Shown: positions 8,568 through 17,357, numbered from the stretch's first letter. The stretch: DNA of 64,000 bases from Streptomyces cyaneofuscatus (GCF_000718135.1 NZ_JOEM01000009.1:124001-188000); one strand, 5' to 3'. A program made the numbers and translations. The notes: generated by a model not told the origin, from the letters alone.

Positions 8568-8622
8568 GGCCCTGCGGCGTACGGCGGGCGGCTGGGGGCT
8601 TGAGGCCCGGCGGCGTACGGCG
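8552..8622. repeat. 35-bp direct duplication at the end of the GNAT gene
   Basis: Bases 8552-8586 and 8588-8622 are near-identical (only about two mismatches). The first copy contains the last codons and stop of the acetyltransferase gene; the second repeats the same codons and a second TGA, and abuts the stop of the oppositely oriented oxidoreductase. A local slippage duplication is the simplest explanation. Confidence 0.7.
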
Positions 8623-9624
8623 TTACGGCTCCAGCACCACCTTGCCGGTCGTGCCGCGCGTCTCCAGGGCGCGGTGGGCGGCGGCCGCTTCCGCGAGCGG
8701 GTAGCGCTGGATCGCGGGGCGCAGCCGCCCGGCGGCCGCCTCGGTGAGGGCGCGGGTCTCCAGGGCGCGCAGGCCGCCGCCCCGCTCGACCATCCGGGGC
8801 CCGAGGACGGAGGTGGACGTGATGGCGCGTGCGGCCAGCTCCTCCGGGGTGAAGGTGAGGGGCTTCCCGTCGTGGAGGCCCTCGCCGGACCAGCCGTAGA
8901 CGATGTGCTGCCCGTCCTTGCCGAGCAGGTCGACCGCGCTGCGGGCGGTGGTCCCGCCGACGGAGTCGTAGACGACGGTGGCCCACCGGCCGGTGGTGTC
9001 GAGGAAGGCGCGGGCGCGGTCGGTCCAGTCGGGGAGGGTGTAGTCGAGGGCGAGGTCGGCGCCGTTCGCCTCGGCCCGGGCGACCTTGGCGGGGCCGCCG
9101 GCCAGGGCGATCACGGTGGCCCCGGCGTTCTTGGCGTACTGGACGAGGAGGGTCCCGATCCCGCCCGCCGCCGCGGTGACGACGGCCACGGAGCCGGGGC
9201 CGAGGTCGGTGAAGCCGAGGATGCCGAGGGTGGTGCGGCCGGTGCCGATCATGGCGACGGCTTCGGCCGCGCCCAGCTCGCCGGGGATCTCGTGGAGCTT
9301 GTCGGCCTCGGTGACGGTGAGTTCGGCGTACCCGCCCGGCGCCATGCCGATGTGGGCGACGACGCGCTTGCCGAGCCAGCCGGGGTCGGTGCCCTCGCCC
9401 ACGGACTCGACGGTCCCGGCGACCTCGCGGCCGGGGATGGTGGGGAGCTCGGCGGGGGCGGGGTAGGGCCCGGTGAGCCCCTCGCGCAGGGCGGTGTCCA
9501 GGAGGTGTACGCCGGCCGCCTCGACGGCGATGCGGACCTGGCCGGGGCCGGGTACGGGGTCCTCGGTCTTCTCGTACGTGAGGTTCTCGGCGGGGCCGAA
9601 GGTGTGGAGGCGGACGGCGTGCAT
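8623..9624 (-). CDS. Zinc-independent quinone oxidoreductase (MDR superfamily)
   Basis: 333-aa NADPH-dependent enzyme of the QOR/zeta-crystallin type. The GroES-like catalytic half has GREVAGTVESVGEGTDPGWLGKRVV without the zinc-ligand Cys cluster, and the nucleotide half carries VAVVTAAAGGIGTLLVQYAKNAGATVIA. These enzymes reduce quinones or activated alkenes. The ATG at 9624 follows GGGAG. No co-transcribed partner; it ends head-on against the GNAT gene. Confidence 0.88.
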   Translation of the reverse strand: MHAVRLHTFGPAENLTYEKTEDPVPGPGQVRIAVEAAGVHLLDTALREGLTGPYPAPAELPTIPGREVAGTVESVGEGTDPGWLGKRVVAHIGMAPGGYAELTVTEADKLHEIPGELGAAEAVAMIGTGRTTLGILGFTDLGPGSVAVVTAAAGGIGTLLVQYAKNAGATVIALAGGPAKVARAEANGADLALDYTLPDWTDRARAFLDTTGRWATVVYDSVGGTTARSAVDLLGKDGQHIVYGWSGEGLHDGKPLTFTPEELAARAITSTSVLGPRMVERGGGLRALETRALTEAAAGRLRPAIQRYPLAEAAAAHRALETRGTTGKVVLEP

Positions 9625-9695
9625 GGTGGGCTCCCTCGGGGCGGTCGGGCGGGGCGGGCTGCGCCCTCAGCCTCGTACCTCAGGTTCGGTTGAGG

Positions 9696-10970
9696 TCAAC
9701 CCCTGGATGGGGAGGGCTGGGTGGTCGGCTGCCCGGAGCCGGGTCCGGAGCCGGGTTCGGCGCTGGGCCCGTCGCCGGGTCCGGAGCGTCGTCCGGCGGC
9801 CTTCACGGCGAGCAGCGCGGCCTCGATCCCGCTGGTGAAGGAGGTCTCGCTGAGGAGCCCGGGAGCGGCGACCTGGTCGCCCGCCAGGAAGATCCCGTCG
9901 CCGCGGATGACGGAGGGCCGGTCCCGCCAGGTGGTGCCGGGGCGGTCGACGGCGCCGGTGCGGCCGTCGGCGAGGGCCTCGGTGCGCCAGGTGGTGCGCT
10001 GCCGCCAGCCGGGGAAGCCGAGGTCGAGGAGCTCCTCGGCGCGGGCGGTCCCCTCGGCCCGGCGGGCGTCGGGCCCGATGGGGAACTGGCCCTGGAGCAG
10101 CTGCTCCCCGGCCGGGGCGAGGCCGGGGTCCTGGGCGGTGAACCGTTCGACCCAGCCGGGTCCGTCCAGGTCCGACACGACGAACGCGTCACCGCGCCGG
10201 GTACGCAGGGCCAGGTCCACGAGGATGGTGCGGCCGCTCTCCCAGGTCAGGGACGGGTCGTCGAGGAGGACGCGGGCGGCGTCGAGGGAGGTGGCGACGA
10301 CGACCGGTCCCGTACGGGCCAGCTCGCCGAGCGTACGGGTGTCGACGCGGGCGCCCGTCTCGACGGCGACCCCGAGGCGGCGGGCGTGCCCGGCCATCCG
10401 GTCGACGAGCCGCGCCCAGCCGCCGGCCGGGTAGTGGGCCTCGGGCGGGAGGGAGGCGAGGCGGCGCAGGCGCTCCTGGACGAACCGGGCGGAGAGCGCG
10501 CCGGGGTCGTGGTGGAAGAGCGCGGTGGCGGCGAAGTGCGCGGCGGCCCGGGCGCCCTCGTCGCCGACCTGGCCGGCGGCCCAGCTCCGGAAGTCGGCAT
10601 CCACGGGTGCCGTACGGGCGGCGCGCCGGGCGAGCCGCAGGAGGGCGACGGGCGGGACCCGGCGCAGCGCCCCCGCGCGCCGGAAGCGGAAGCGGAGGCC
10701 TTCGCGGGGCGGTACGGAGACGACGGGGCCGAGGAGCTCGCGCCGGGCCAGCCAGGCCCAGTGGGGCCCGCCCCGGTAGAGGGCGTGCGGCCCCTCGTTG
10801 GTGCGGTACGGCCCGTCGGCGGTCCTGGCCCGGCCGCCGAGCGTGCGGTGGCCCTCGTACAGGGTGACCTGGGCGCCGGATTCGGCCGCGGTGATGGCGG
10901 CGGTGAGCCCGGCGAGGCCGCCGCCGACGACGTGGACGTGGGTGGGGGTGGTGCTCTGGACGCGCTCCAT
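9696..10970 (-). CDS. FAD-dependent phytoene-dehydrogenase-like oxidoreductase
   Basis: 424-aa flavoprotein. The N-terminal VHVVGGGLAGLTAAITAAESGAQV and the following YEGHRTLGGRART are the FAD-binding and amine-oxidase signatures of the CrtI/NAD(P)-binding Rossmann group. The C-terminus GIFLAGDQVAAPGLLSETSFTSGIEAALLAV is the conserved FAD-contacting end. ATG 10970 has AAGGAG 9-14 bases upstream; a much longer open frame continues but is not supported. The tail is Gly/Ser/Pro rich. No carotenoid genes are adjacent, so the substrate is open. Confidence 0.85.
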   Translation of the reverse strand: MERVQSTTPTHVHVVGGGLAGLTAAITAAESGAQVTLYEGHRTLGGRARTADGPYRTNEGPHALYRGGPHWAWLARRELLGPVVSVPPREGLRFRFRRAGALRRVPPVALLRLARRAARTAPVDADFRSWAAGQVGDEGARAAAHFAATALFHHDPGALSARFVQERLRRLASLPPEAHYPAGGWARLVDRMAGHARRLGVAVETGARVDTRTLGELARTGPVVVATSLDAARVLLDDPSLTWESGRTILVDLALRTRRGDAFVVSDLDGPGWVERFTAQDPGLAPAGEQLLQGQFPIGPDARRAEGTARAEELLDLGFPGWRQRTTWRTEALADGRTGAVDRPGTTWRDRPSVIRGDGIFLAGDQVAAPGLLSETSFTSGIEAALLAVKAAGRRSGPGDGPSAEPGSGPGSGQPTTQPSPSRG

Positions 10971-11096
10971 GGCTGGAACTCCTTCGCCTCTCTCGCCTCT
11001 TTGATGATGCGACGGATCGGGGGCGGCGGCGCGTGACACGGGGTGGCCCGACAGGGGACCCGGGGCGTTGTCAGTGGGGTGCGTCACGATGGGGGC

Positions 11097-11834
11097 ATGG
11101 CATCGAGCGCGAGCAGGACGCCCCGGTCGACCAGTTCGACCAAGCCGACCAGGTCGACCAGGCCGACCAGGAGCAAGAAGGACACCATCGCGGCGGCGCG
11201 CCGCCCGGACGTGCGGCTCCCGCCGCTCGTCCCGTACGACGGCGAGGGCCTGGAGCCGGACGGCGACTACGACGGGGTGCGGTTCGACGGGACGGACCTG
11301 GCGGACGCGTCGGGGCCGGGCGCGCGGTTCATGGACTGCGCGCTGGACGGCTGCGCCCTGGACCGTACGGAGCTGACGCGGGCCCGCTTCATGGACTCGG
11401 TGCTGACAGGCGTACGGGGCGTGGGCACCGACCTCGCGGAGGCGTCGCTGCGGGACGTGGAGGTGGTGGACGCGCGGCTGGGCGGGGTGCAGCTGCACGG
11501 CGCGGTGCTGGAGCGGGTGGTGGTGCGCGGCGGGAAGATCGACTACCTGAATCTGCGCCGGGCCCGGCTGAAGGACGTGGTCTTCGAGGGCTGCGTGCTC
11601 TCCGAGCCCGATTTCGGCGACGCGCACCTGGTGCGGGTGGAGTTCCGGGACTGTGTGCTGAAGCGGGCCGACTTCAGCGCGGTGCGGATGGAGTCCGTGG
11701 ACCTGCGGACGGTGGCCGAGCTGGACATCGCGCGGGGTGTGGAGCGGCTGGCGGGTGCGGTGATCAGCCCGGCGCAGCTGATGGAGCTGGCCCCGGCGTT
11801 CGCGGCGCAGATCGGGGTGCGGGTGGAGGGGTGA
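11097..11834 (+). CDS. Pentapeptide-repeat protein
   Basis: 245-aa protein. A basic Ser/Thr/Arg/Lys-rich N-terminus (residues 1-35) precedes repeats of the A(D/N)LxX type: VRFDGTDLADAS, ARFMDCALDGCALDRTELTRARFMDS, VGTDLAEASLRDVEV, LNLRRARLKDVVFEG, VEFRDCVLKRADFSAVRMESVDL. These fold into a right-handed quadrilateral beta-helix. Some members mimic DNA and protect gyrase, but most have no known role. ATG 11097 lies close to CACGAT with no SD, possibly leaderless. Confidence 0.85.
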   Translation: MASSASRTPRSTSSTKPTRSTRPTRSKKDTIAAARRPDVRLPPLVPYDGEGLEPDGDYDGVRFDGTDLADASGPGARFMDCALDGCALDRTELTRARFMDSVLTGVRGVGTDLAEASLRDVEVVDARLGGVQLHGAVLERVVVRGGKIDYLNLRRARLKDVVFEGCVLSEPDFGDAHLVRVEFRDCVLKRADFSAVRMESVDLRTVAELDIARGVERLAGAVISPAQLMELAPAFAAQIGVRVEG

Positions 11835-11850
11835 GGGAGCCGGTCCCGGG

Positions 11851-12348
11851 TCAGAGACGGGGGAAGCGGGCCTGGAGGTCCCAGATCACCGGGTTGTCGG
11901 CGAGTCCGTCGTGCATGTCGGAGAGGTCGGCGATCAGGTCGTGCAGGAAGTCCCGGGCCTCGCGGCGCAGGAGCGAGTGGCCGAAGGTCAGCGGGGGCTC
12001 GTCGCCGGGCATCCAGTCCGCCTCGACGTCGACCCAGCCGAAGCGCCGCTCGAAGATCATGACGTCCGAGGACTCGGTGAAGTCCAGCTCCGCGTACTGC
12101 CGCCGGTGCGAGCGGTTGCCGCGGGGGTCCTGGTCGATCTGCTCGACGATGTCGCACAGCGCCCACGCGAAGTCGAGCACCGGAACCCATCCCCAGGCTG
12201 TGGACACCTCGCGGTCCGCCTTGGTGTCCGCGAGGTAGACGTCCCCGGAGAACAGATCGTGCCGCAGCGCGCGGACGTCCGCGCGGCGGTAGTCGGTCTG
12301 CGGGGGGTCGGGGAAGCGGCGGGAGAGGGAGTAGCCGATGTCGAGCAC
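11851..12348 (-). CDS. Conserved hypothetical protein, acidic, 165 aa
   Basis: I do not recognise a domain with certainty. The protein is acidic with conserved-looking Trp/Asp-rich stretches (AWGWVPVLDFAWALCDIVEQID, RRFGWVDVEADWMPGDEPPLTF) and a C-terminal helix with LLRREARDFLHDLIADLSDMHDGL. There is no signal peptide or TM segment. The pattern suggests a small cytoplasmic alpha/beta protein of the kind annotated as DUFs in Streptomyces. It ends head-on 16 bp from the pentapeptide gene and is probably monocistronic. Confidence 0.7.
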   Translation of the reverse strand: MLDIGYSLSRRFPDPPQTDYRRADVRALRHDLFSGDVYLADTKADREVSTAWGWVPVLDFAWALCDIVEQIDQDPRGNRSHRRQYAELDFTESSDVMIFERRFGWVDVEADWMPGDEPPLTFGHSLLRREARDFLHDLIADLSDMHDGLADNPVIWDLQARFPRL

Positions 12349-12447
12349 GGATCGATGGTGTCATGCCCGGGGGTGGGGCTGACACGATCGGGTGAAGTGA
12401 ACTGGATATGACTGGTGCATATGCCGAAGGCATCTGGCCTCCGACAT

Positions 12448-12671
12448 ATGGTCAGTTCGCCTCATGAGGCTCATCAGCGGATCTTCCAGGAGCATCCGGG
12501 CTTATTCGCGAGTGCCTTCCGTGCCTTGGGCATCCCCTTTCCGGAGCCCGTCGCGGTGTCGCTCATGGACACGGAGCTCACGGAGATCAGACCGCTCGAG
12601 CCGTACTCGACGTGTGGTTCGAGCGGGCCATCACCGCGCCCACCGCCGACGCGGTGTTCGACGAGAGCTGA
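12448..12671 (+). pseudogene. Remnant of a Streptomyces nuclease-like (Rpn/PD-(D/E)XK-type) protein
   Basis: The first 51 codons read MVSSPHEAHQRIFQEHPGLF and onward to TELTEIRPLE, the N-terminus of an abundant Streptomyces family normally about 290 aa long. At base ~12600 the homology jumps, in another frame, to AVLDVWFERAITAPTADAVF plus DES and a stop (12600-12671), which matches the C-terminal end of the same family. The central ~220 residues are missing and the halves are out of frame. This reading rests on my memory of the family. It is an inactivated gene from an internal deletion. Confidence 0.72.
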
Positions 12672-12684
12672 CGGCGGGGCGGGG

Positions 12685-12709
12685 CCGGGCGGGGCCTGGC
12701 CCCGCCCGG
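12685..12709 (-). terminator. Hairpin terminator after senR
   Basis: CCGGGCGGGGCC (12685-12696) and GGCCCCGCCCGG (12698-12709) are perfect complements around a single T; the real loop would be larger. It starts 1 bp past the senR stop, on its downstream side. Confidence 0.65.
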
Positions 12710-12710
12710 T

Positions 12711-13367
12711 TCACGGCAGCAGCCGCTGCTCCTTCGCGACCGAGACCGCGCCCGCGCGGGTGTCGACGCCGAGCTTGTCGTAGATGCGGCCCAGGTGGGT
12801 CTTGACCGTGGCCTCGCTGATGAACAGGGCGCGGGCGATGTCGCGGTTGCCGAGGCCCTGGGAGAGCTGGGCCAGGATGTCGCGTTCGCGGTCGGTGAGG
12901 GTGGGGCGGGGGCTCCGCATGCGGGCCATGACCCGGGTGGCGACGGGGGCCGAGAGGGTGGTGCGGCCCTGGGCGGCGGAGCGGATGGCGGCGAAGAGTT
13001 CCTCGGGGCGTTCCGCCTTCAGCAGGTAGCCGGTGGCGCCGGCCTCGATGGCGCGGGTGATGTCGGCGTCGGTGTCGTACGTGGTCAGCACCAGGACGTG
13101 GACCGTGCCGCCGGCGGCGATGCGGCGGGTGGCCTCCACGCCGTCGATGCCCTCGCCGAGCTGGAGGTCCATGAGGACGACGTCCGGGGTGAGGCGGGCG
13201 GCGAGTGCCACGGCCTCCTCGCCGCTGCCCGCCTCGCCGACGACCTCGATGTCCGGTTCGCTGCCGAGGAGGGCCAGCAGGCCGGCGCGGACCACCACGT
13301 GGTCGTCGCAGAGCAGGATGCGTACGGGGGCGGGCGCGGGGGCGGACGGGGTTGCCTCGCCGGTCAT
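12711..13367 (-). CDS. senR: SenR-type NarL/FixJ response regulator
   Basis: 218-aa two-component regulator. The receiver domain has acidic residues Asp21/Asp22 (LLCDDH), the phospho-acceptor Asp67 (VVLMDLQ), Thr in VLTTYD and Lys in YLLKAE. The C-terminal LuxR-type HTH is LTDRERDILAQLSQGLGNRDIARALFISEATVKTHLGRIYDKLG. The start overlaps the stop of the kinase gene (ATGA), so the pair is coupled. With the kinase and the neighbouring secreted GlcG/HbpS protein this is the arrangement of the haem- and redox-sensing SenS-SenR system of S. reticuli and S. coelicolor, which controls anti-oxidant genes. Confidence 0.88.
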   Translation of the reverse strand: MTGEATPSAPAPAPVRILLCDDHVVVRAGLLALLGSEPDIEVVGEAGSGEEAVALAARLTPDVVLMDLQLGEGIDGVEATRRIAAGGTVHVLVLTTYDTDADITRAIEAGATGYLLKAERPEELFAAIRSAAQGRTTLSAPVATRVMARMRSPRPTLTDRERDILAQLSQGLGNRDIARALFISEATVKTHLGRIYDKLGVDTRAGAVSVAKEQRLLP

Positions 13368-14665
13368 GTGGGGTCCTCCGGGGTGGTCAGGGCGGTGGGC
13401 GCGAGCGGGATCTCGGCCGAGAGCACCGTGCCCTCGCCCGGCGCCGACTCGATCGTCAGCGTGCCGCCGAGCTGGTGTACGCGGGCCCGGATCGCGGGGA
13501 GCCCGTGGCCGCGTACGGCGCCCGTAGCGCGCGTAGCGCGCGGGGCGCCGGGCTCCGGCGTGAAGCCGCGGCCGTTGTCGCCGATGTCCAGGACCACCCG
13601 GTCGTCCAGGTGGGTCAGGGTCAGCCCGGCGGCGGTCGCGCCCGCGTGCTCCCGTACGTTGGCGAGGGCCCCTTGGGCGATGCGCAGCAGGGCGGACTGC
13701 ACCCGGTCCGGCAGCGGGGCGTGCGGGGTGCCCTCCACATGGCAGCGGACGGTGAGCGCCCCCTGCGCCTGGGCGCTCTCGCGGGCCGCCAGCGCGTGCA
13801 GGGCCGCCTCCAGGCCGCCGCCCTCCGCCAGGTCGGCCGGGGCCAGGTCGTGGACGAAGCGGCGGGCCTCGGCGAGGTTGCGTTCCGCGATGCCGGTGGC
13901 CGTACGGACGTGGCGGCGGGCGGCGTCCGGGTCGGCGTCCCACGTGCGGTCGGCGGCCTGGAGCAGCATCTGCTGGCTGGACAGGCCCTGCGCGAGGGTG
14001 TCGTGGATCTCCATGGAGAGCCGCTGGCGCTCCGCGAGGGTGCCCTCGCGCCGCTCGGTGGCGGCCAGTTCGCGCCGGGTGCGCAGCAGGTCGTCGATCA
14101 GCTCGCGCTGGCGGGCCGCCAGTTCCCGTTGGCGTACCGCCTGCCGCTGCATATGGACGAATACGGCGGTGGCGACGGCCGCCACGGCCGGCGGGGCGAG
14201 CACCAGGTTCGGGTCGAACCCGGTGGCCAGGCGCAGTTGCGCGGCCACCACGAACGCGGTCAGCAGGGCCACCAGCGCGAGCGCCGCGCGTGGCGGCAGA
14301 ATGCGCAGCCCGGTGTAGAACAGCGGCACCGCACACCACGCGAAGCTCGGCGCGAGCACGACCAGCACCATCCAGACGGCGACGAGCACCCCGAGCCAGG
14401 TGAGCCGGCGCGGGGTGGGGCGCGAGCCGAGGACGGGCCCGAGCAGATACAGCACCGCCAGCGTGATCGACAGCGCGATGATCCACGGCGTACGGGCCTC
14501 GCCCGGGTGCCGCATCAGGAACCGGGTCAGCGAGGCGCCCAGCAGCAGGAAGAACGCCGCGTGCATGAGGAGCGCGAGCCAGCGCGCGTCGGGGTCGGGG
14601 CCGGTGGCCGTACCGTCCGCCTCCGCCTCCCGTACACCGGTCCGGCGCTCCACCCTGAACCTCAC
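13364..14665 (-). CDS. senS: SenS-type sensor histidine kinase
   Basis: 433-aa membrane kinase with about five hydrophobic segments (residues ~28-170), then a coiled coil (QRQAVRQRELAARQRELIDDLL), the HisKA_3 box with His221 (RQRLSMEIHDTLAQGLSSQQ) and a HATPase domain (DIGDNGRGFTPEPG, RGHGLPAIRARVHQLGG). GTG 14665 has GAGGGA 3-8 bases upstream. No large sensor domain is present; in the characterised orthologue the extracellular partner HbpS provides haem and redox sensing. A divergent hbpS gene 215 bp away supports that assignment. Confidence 0.88.
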   Translation of the reverse strand: MRFRVERRTGVREAEADGTATGPDPDARWLALLMHAAFFLLLGASLTRFLMRHPGEARTPWIIALSITLAVLYLLGPVLGSRPTPRRLTWLGVLVAVWMVLVVLAPSFAWCAVPLFYTGLRILPPRAALALVALLTAFVVAAQLRLATGFDPNLVLAPPAVAAVATAVFVHMQRQAVRQRELAARQRELIDDLLRTRRELAATERREGTLAERQRLSMEIHDTLAQGLSSQQMLLQAADRTWDADPDAARRHVRTATGIAERNLAEARRFVHDLAPADLAEGGGLEAALHALAARESAQAQGALTVRCHVEGTPHAPLPDRVQSALLRIAQGALANVREHAGATAAGLTLTHLDDRVVLDIGDNGRGFTPEPGAPRATRATGAVRGHGLPAIRARVHQLGGTLTIESAPGEGTVLSAEIPLAPTALTTPEDPT

Positions 14666-14880
14666 GTTCCCTCGTTGACCTGCGCGGATCCCTCCATGGT
14701 GGCCTCATCCGACCACCCCCGCATCAACCGATCGGCCGACAGGGGCGTCAGCCGTCCCGCGCGCCCGGTGCAGCCGGTACGTCGACCGTACGGGGCCGGA
14801 TCCGCCCGGAGGATCGATGGCAGAGAACGAAACGCCGGGGCAGTCATCGGGCAAGCCCCGGAAACATCCAAGGAGCCACC

Positions 14881-15438
14881 ATGAAGAAGCTGTCGCTGCG
14901 GGCCCGCGTCCTCACCGGTACCGTCGCCGTCGCCGCCCTCGGGGCCGGAACCTTCGGCGCCGTCTCCGCGAGCGCCTCCGCCCCGGCCGCCGCCCCCGCC
15001 GCCGCGGTCAAGGCCGACACGGACAACCGCAACCTCCAGCAGAGCACCCACCTCACCGTGGCCGCCGCCACCAAGGCCGCGCAGGCCACGCTGGACGCCG
15101 CGAAGAAGGAGAACCAGCGCGTCTCGGTCGCCGTCGTCGACCGTAACGGCAACACCATCGTCACCCTCCGCGGCGACGGCGCCGGCCCGCAGTCGCCGGA
15201 GTCGGCGGTCAAGAAGGCGTACACCGCCGTCTCCTGGAACGCGCCCACCTCCGAGCTGGCCAAGCGCCTGGAGCAGGCCCCCAACCTGAAGGACATCCCT
15301 GGCACCCTGTTCCTCGCGGGCGGCGCCCCGGTGCAGGTCAAGGGCGCCCCGGTCGCGGGCATCGGCGTGGCGGGCGCGCCGAGCGGCGACCTGGACGAGA
15401 AGTTCGCCCAGGCGGGCGTCGCCTCCCTCGCCCGGTAG
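14881..15438 (+). CDS. hbpS: Secreted haem-binding HbpS/GlcG-family protein
   Basis: 185-aa protein. A signal peptide (KKLSLRARVLTGTVAVAALGAGTFGAVSASASA) is followed by a GlcG/HbpS (DUF336) domain from about residue 50: LTVAAATKAAQATLDAAKKENQ, VAVVDRNGN, and the closing VAGIGVAGAPSGDLDEKFAQAG. HbpS forms octamers, binds and degrades haem, and modulates the SenS kinase under oxidative stress. It has an excellent ribosome site (AAGGAGCCACC before ATG) and its position divergent from senS-senR matches the known operon. Specific haem ligands were not checked. Confidence 0.88.
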   Translation: MKKLSLRARVLTGTVAVAALGAGTFGAVSASASAPAAAPAAAVKADTDNRNLQQSTHLTVAAATKAAQATLDAAKKENQRVSVAVVDRNGNTIVTLRGDGAGPQSPESAVKKAYTAVSWNAPTSELAKRLEQAPNLKDIPGTLFLAGGAPVQVKGAPVAGIGVAGAPSGDLDEKFAQAGVASLAR

Positions 15439-15491
15439 TCACCCGCCGGTCCACTCACGTACGCACGGAACGGAACAGAACGGAGAGGCCC

Positions 15492-16088
15492 ATGAACGCC
15501 CTCGATCACGACCTGCTCACCGCCGCACGCACCGGCGACACCGACGGCGTGCGCACCGCGATCGAGGGCGGCGCCCGGGTCGACGTCCGCGACGAGGAGC
15601 TGCGCACCCCGCTGCTCCTCGCCGCCCTCGGCGACCATGTCGAGGCGGCCCGGCTCCTCGTGGCCGCCGGGGCCGATCCGGACGCGCAGGACCGGCGTGA
15701 GGACAGCCCGTGGCTGGTCACCGGGGTCACCGGCAGCGTCGCGATGCTGCACGTGCTGCTGCCGGCCGGTCCGGACCTGACCCTGCGCAACCGGTTCGGC
15801 GGCGTCTCCCTCATCCCGGCGAGCGAGCGCGACCATGTCGCGTACGTACGGGAGGTGCTGCGCGTCACCGACATCGACGTCGACCACGTCAACCGGCTCG
15901 GCTGGACCGCCCTGCTGGAGGCGGTGATCCTCGGCGACGGCGGGCGGGCGCACCAGGAGGTCGTGGAGCTGCTGCTCGCGGCCGGGGCGTCTCCCGGGCT
16001 GCCTGACGGGGACGGCGTCACGGCCCTGGCCCACGCCGAGCGGCGCGGGTTCGCGGAGATCGCCGCGCTGCTGCGGGCCGCCGCGTGA
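15492..16088 (+). CDS. Ankyrin-repeat protein
   Basis: 198-aa protein made almost entirely of ankyrin repeats: DLLTAARTGDTDGVRTAIEGGARVDVRDEELRTPLLLAALGDHVEAARLLVAAGADPDAQDRREDSPWLVTGVTG, then GWTALLEAVILGDGGRAHQEVVELLLAAGASPGLPDGDGVTALAHAERRGFAEIAALL. This is a protein-protein interaction module, cytoplasmic, with no signal sequence. It follows hbpS by 53 bp with its own SD (GGAGAGG) and its stop overlaps the start of the next gene (GTGA), so it may be co-transcribed on both sides. Confidence 0.87.
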   Translation: MNALDHDLLTAARTGDTDGVRTAIEGGARVDVRDEELRTPLLLAALGDHVEAARLLVAAGADPDAQDRREDSPWLVTGVTGSVAMLHVLLPAGPDLTLRNRFGGVSLIPASERDHVAYVREVLRVTDIDVDHVNRLGWTALLEAVILGDGGRAHQEVVELLLAAGASPGLPDGDGVTALAHAERRGFAEIAALLRAAA

Positions 16089-17353
16089 CCGGCACCGTGA
16101 CCGGCGTGCGCGGGGCGCGGGCGGTCTCCGCCGCGGCTCCTTCCTCTACGGAGAGTGCGCCGAGTACGCGGAGTGCGCCTGGTTCACCTCGCACACCTCA
16201 CACACCTCGCGTCTCCCGTGCGCGCCGGTTCACGCTGGCGCTCACCGCCGCCGCCGCGCTCGCCGGGTGCGTGTCCGGCACGACCGAGACCGCCCCGGAC
16301 GCAACGGGAACCACCGCCTCCGCCCCGCCCTCCTCCGGTGCCACCGGCCGCACCCCCCAAGGCACCCTCCTCGTGGCCGACTTCGGCGGCGACACCGTGA
16401 CCTTCGTCGACCCCGGCCGGGACGGGTCCGGGGAGGGCGGCGCCCCCATCGCCTCCGTCGAGGTCGGCACCGCCCCCTACGGCCTCGTCGTCGGCGAGGA
16501 CGGGCGCGCCTGGGTCGCCACCGCCGAAGGTGTCGCCGTCGTGGACACCCAGCGGCGGACCCGGCTCGGGACCGTCCCGTACGAGACGGAGACCGGCCCC
16601 GTCACCACCGGCGAGTACCGGGGCGGCGGCATGGGCATCGCCCTGGCCCCCGACGGCCGGCACGTCTACGTCGGGGTCAACGTGCCCGGCGGCAACGGCA
16701 CGGTGGAGGTCATCGACACCGCGACCCGCGAGGTGACAGGCGTCGCCGGCGTCGGCCGCCGCCCCTTCGACGTGGACGTCTCCCCGGACGGCCGCGAGGT
16801 GTACGCCACCGACCACGACTCCTTCGACGTGACGGCGGTCGACGCGGACACCCTGCGGACCCGGCGCATGGAGGTCGCCCCGTACGGCACCGAGGGCGGG
16901 CTCGGCTCCTGGCTGAAGCCGCACTACGCCGTCGTACGCCCCCAGGACGGCAGGCTGCTGCTGCCGTTCGAGGGGGAGCGGCTCGCGGTCCTCGACCCGC
17001 GTACCGGTGAGGTGACCGTCGAGCGGATGACCGCCAACACCCACCAGCACGGCGCGGCCCTCGCCCCCGACGGCACCCTCCTCGTCGTCGGCACGGGCCC
17101 GATCGGCGCGGACGACGAGGACCCCTCGCTCACCGTCCGCACCCCCGGCGGCAAGGAGCGGACCGTGCCGCTGGAGGGGCCGCACGAGGACGTGGCGGTG
17201 TCGGCGGACGGCCGTACGGCGTACGTCACCGGCGGGTTCACCCGCGACGGATATTGGAACGGGATCACCGTCGTCGACCTGAACAACGACGAGAAGAACA
17301 AGCCGATCCGGCTGGAAGCAGGCAACCGACCCCTCGGTATCGCCATCCTCTGA
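16085..17353 (+). CDS. Beta-propeller (YncE/SMP-30-like) lipoprotein
   Basis: 422-aa exported protein. After a long Ser/Pro-rich start comes RARRFTLALTAAAALAGC, a lipobox with Cys62. The rest contains repeated 40-50-residue blades: GTLLVADFGGDTVTFVDPGRDG, APYGLVVGEDGRAWVATAEGVAVVDTQRRTRLG, GIALAPDGRHVYVGVNVPGGNGTVEVIDTATREV, RPFDVDVSPDGREVYATDHDSFDVTAVDADTLR. This is the YncE-type seven-bladed layout. The GTG at 16085 overlaps the ankyrin stop; in-frame GTGs at codons 5 and 8 would give a more usual signal-peptide length. Ligand unknown. Confidence 0.82.
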   Translation: MTGTVTGVRGARAVSAAAPSSTESAPSTRSAPGSPRTPHTPRVSRARRFTLALTAAAALAGCVSGTTETAPDATGTTASAPPSSGATGRTPQGTLLVADFGGDTVTFVDPGRDGSGEGGAPIASVEVGTAPYGLVVGEDGRAWVATAEGVAVVDTQRRTRLGTVPYETETGPVTTGEYRGGGMGIALAPDGRHVYVGVNVPGGNGTVEVIDTATREVTGVAGVGRRPFDVDVSPDGREVYATDHDSFDVTAVDADTLRTRRMEVAPYGTEGGLGSWLKPHYAVVRPQDGRLLLPFEGERLAVLDPRTGEVTVERMTANTHQHGAALAPDGTLLVVGTGPIGADDEDPSLTVRTPGGKERTVPLEGPHEDVAVSADGRTAYVTGGFTRDGYWNGITVVDLNNDEKNKPIRLEAGNRPLGIAIL

Positions 17354-17357
17354 GGCA

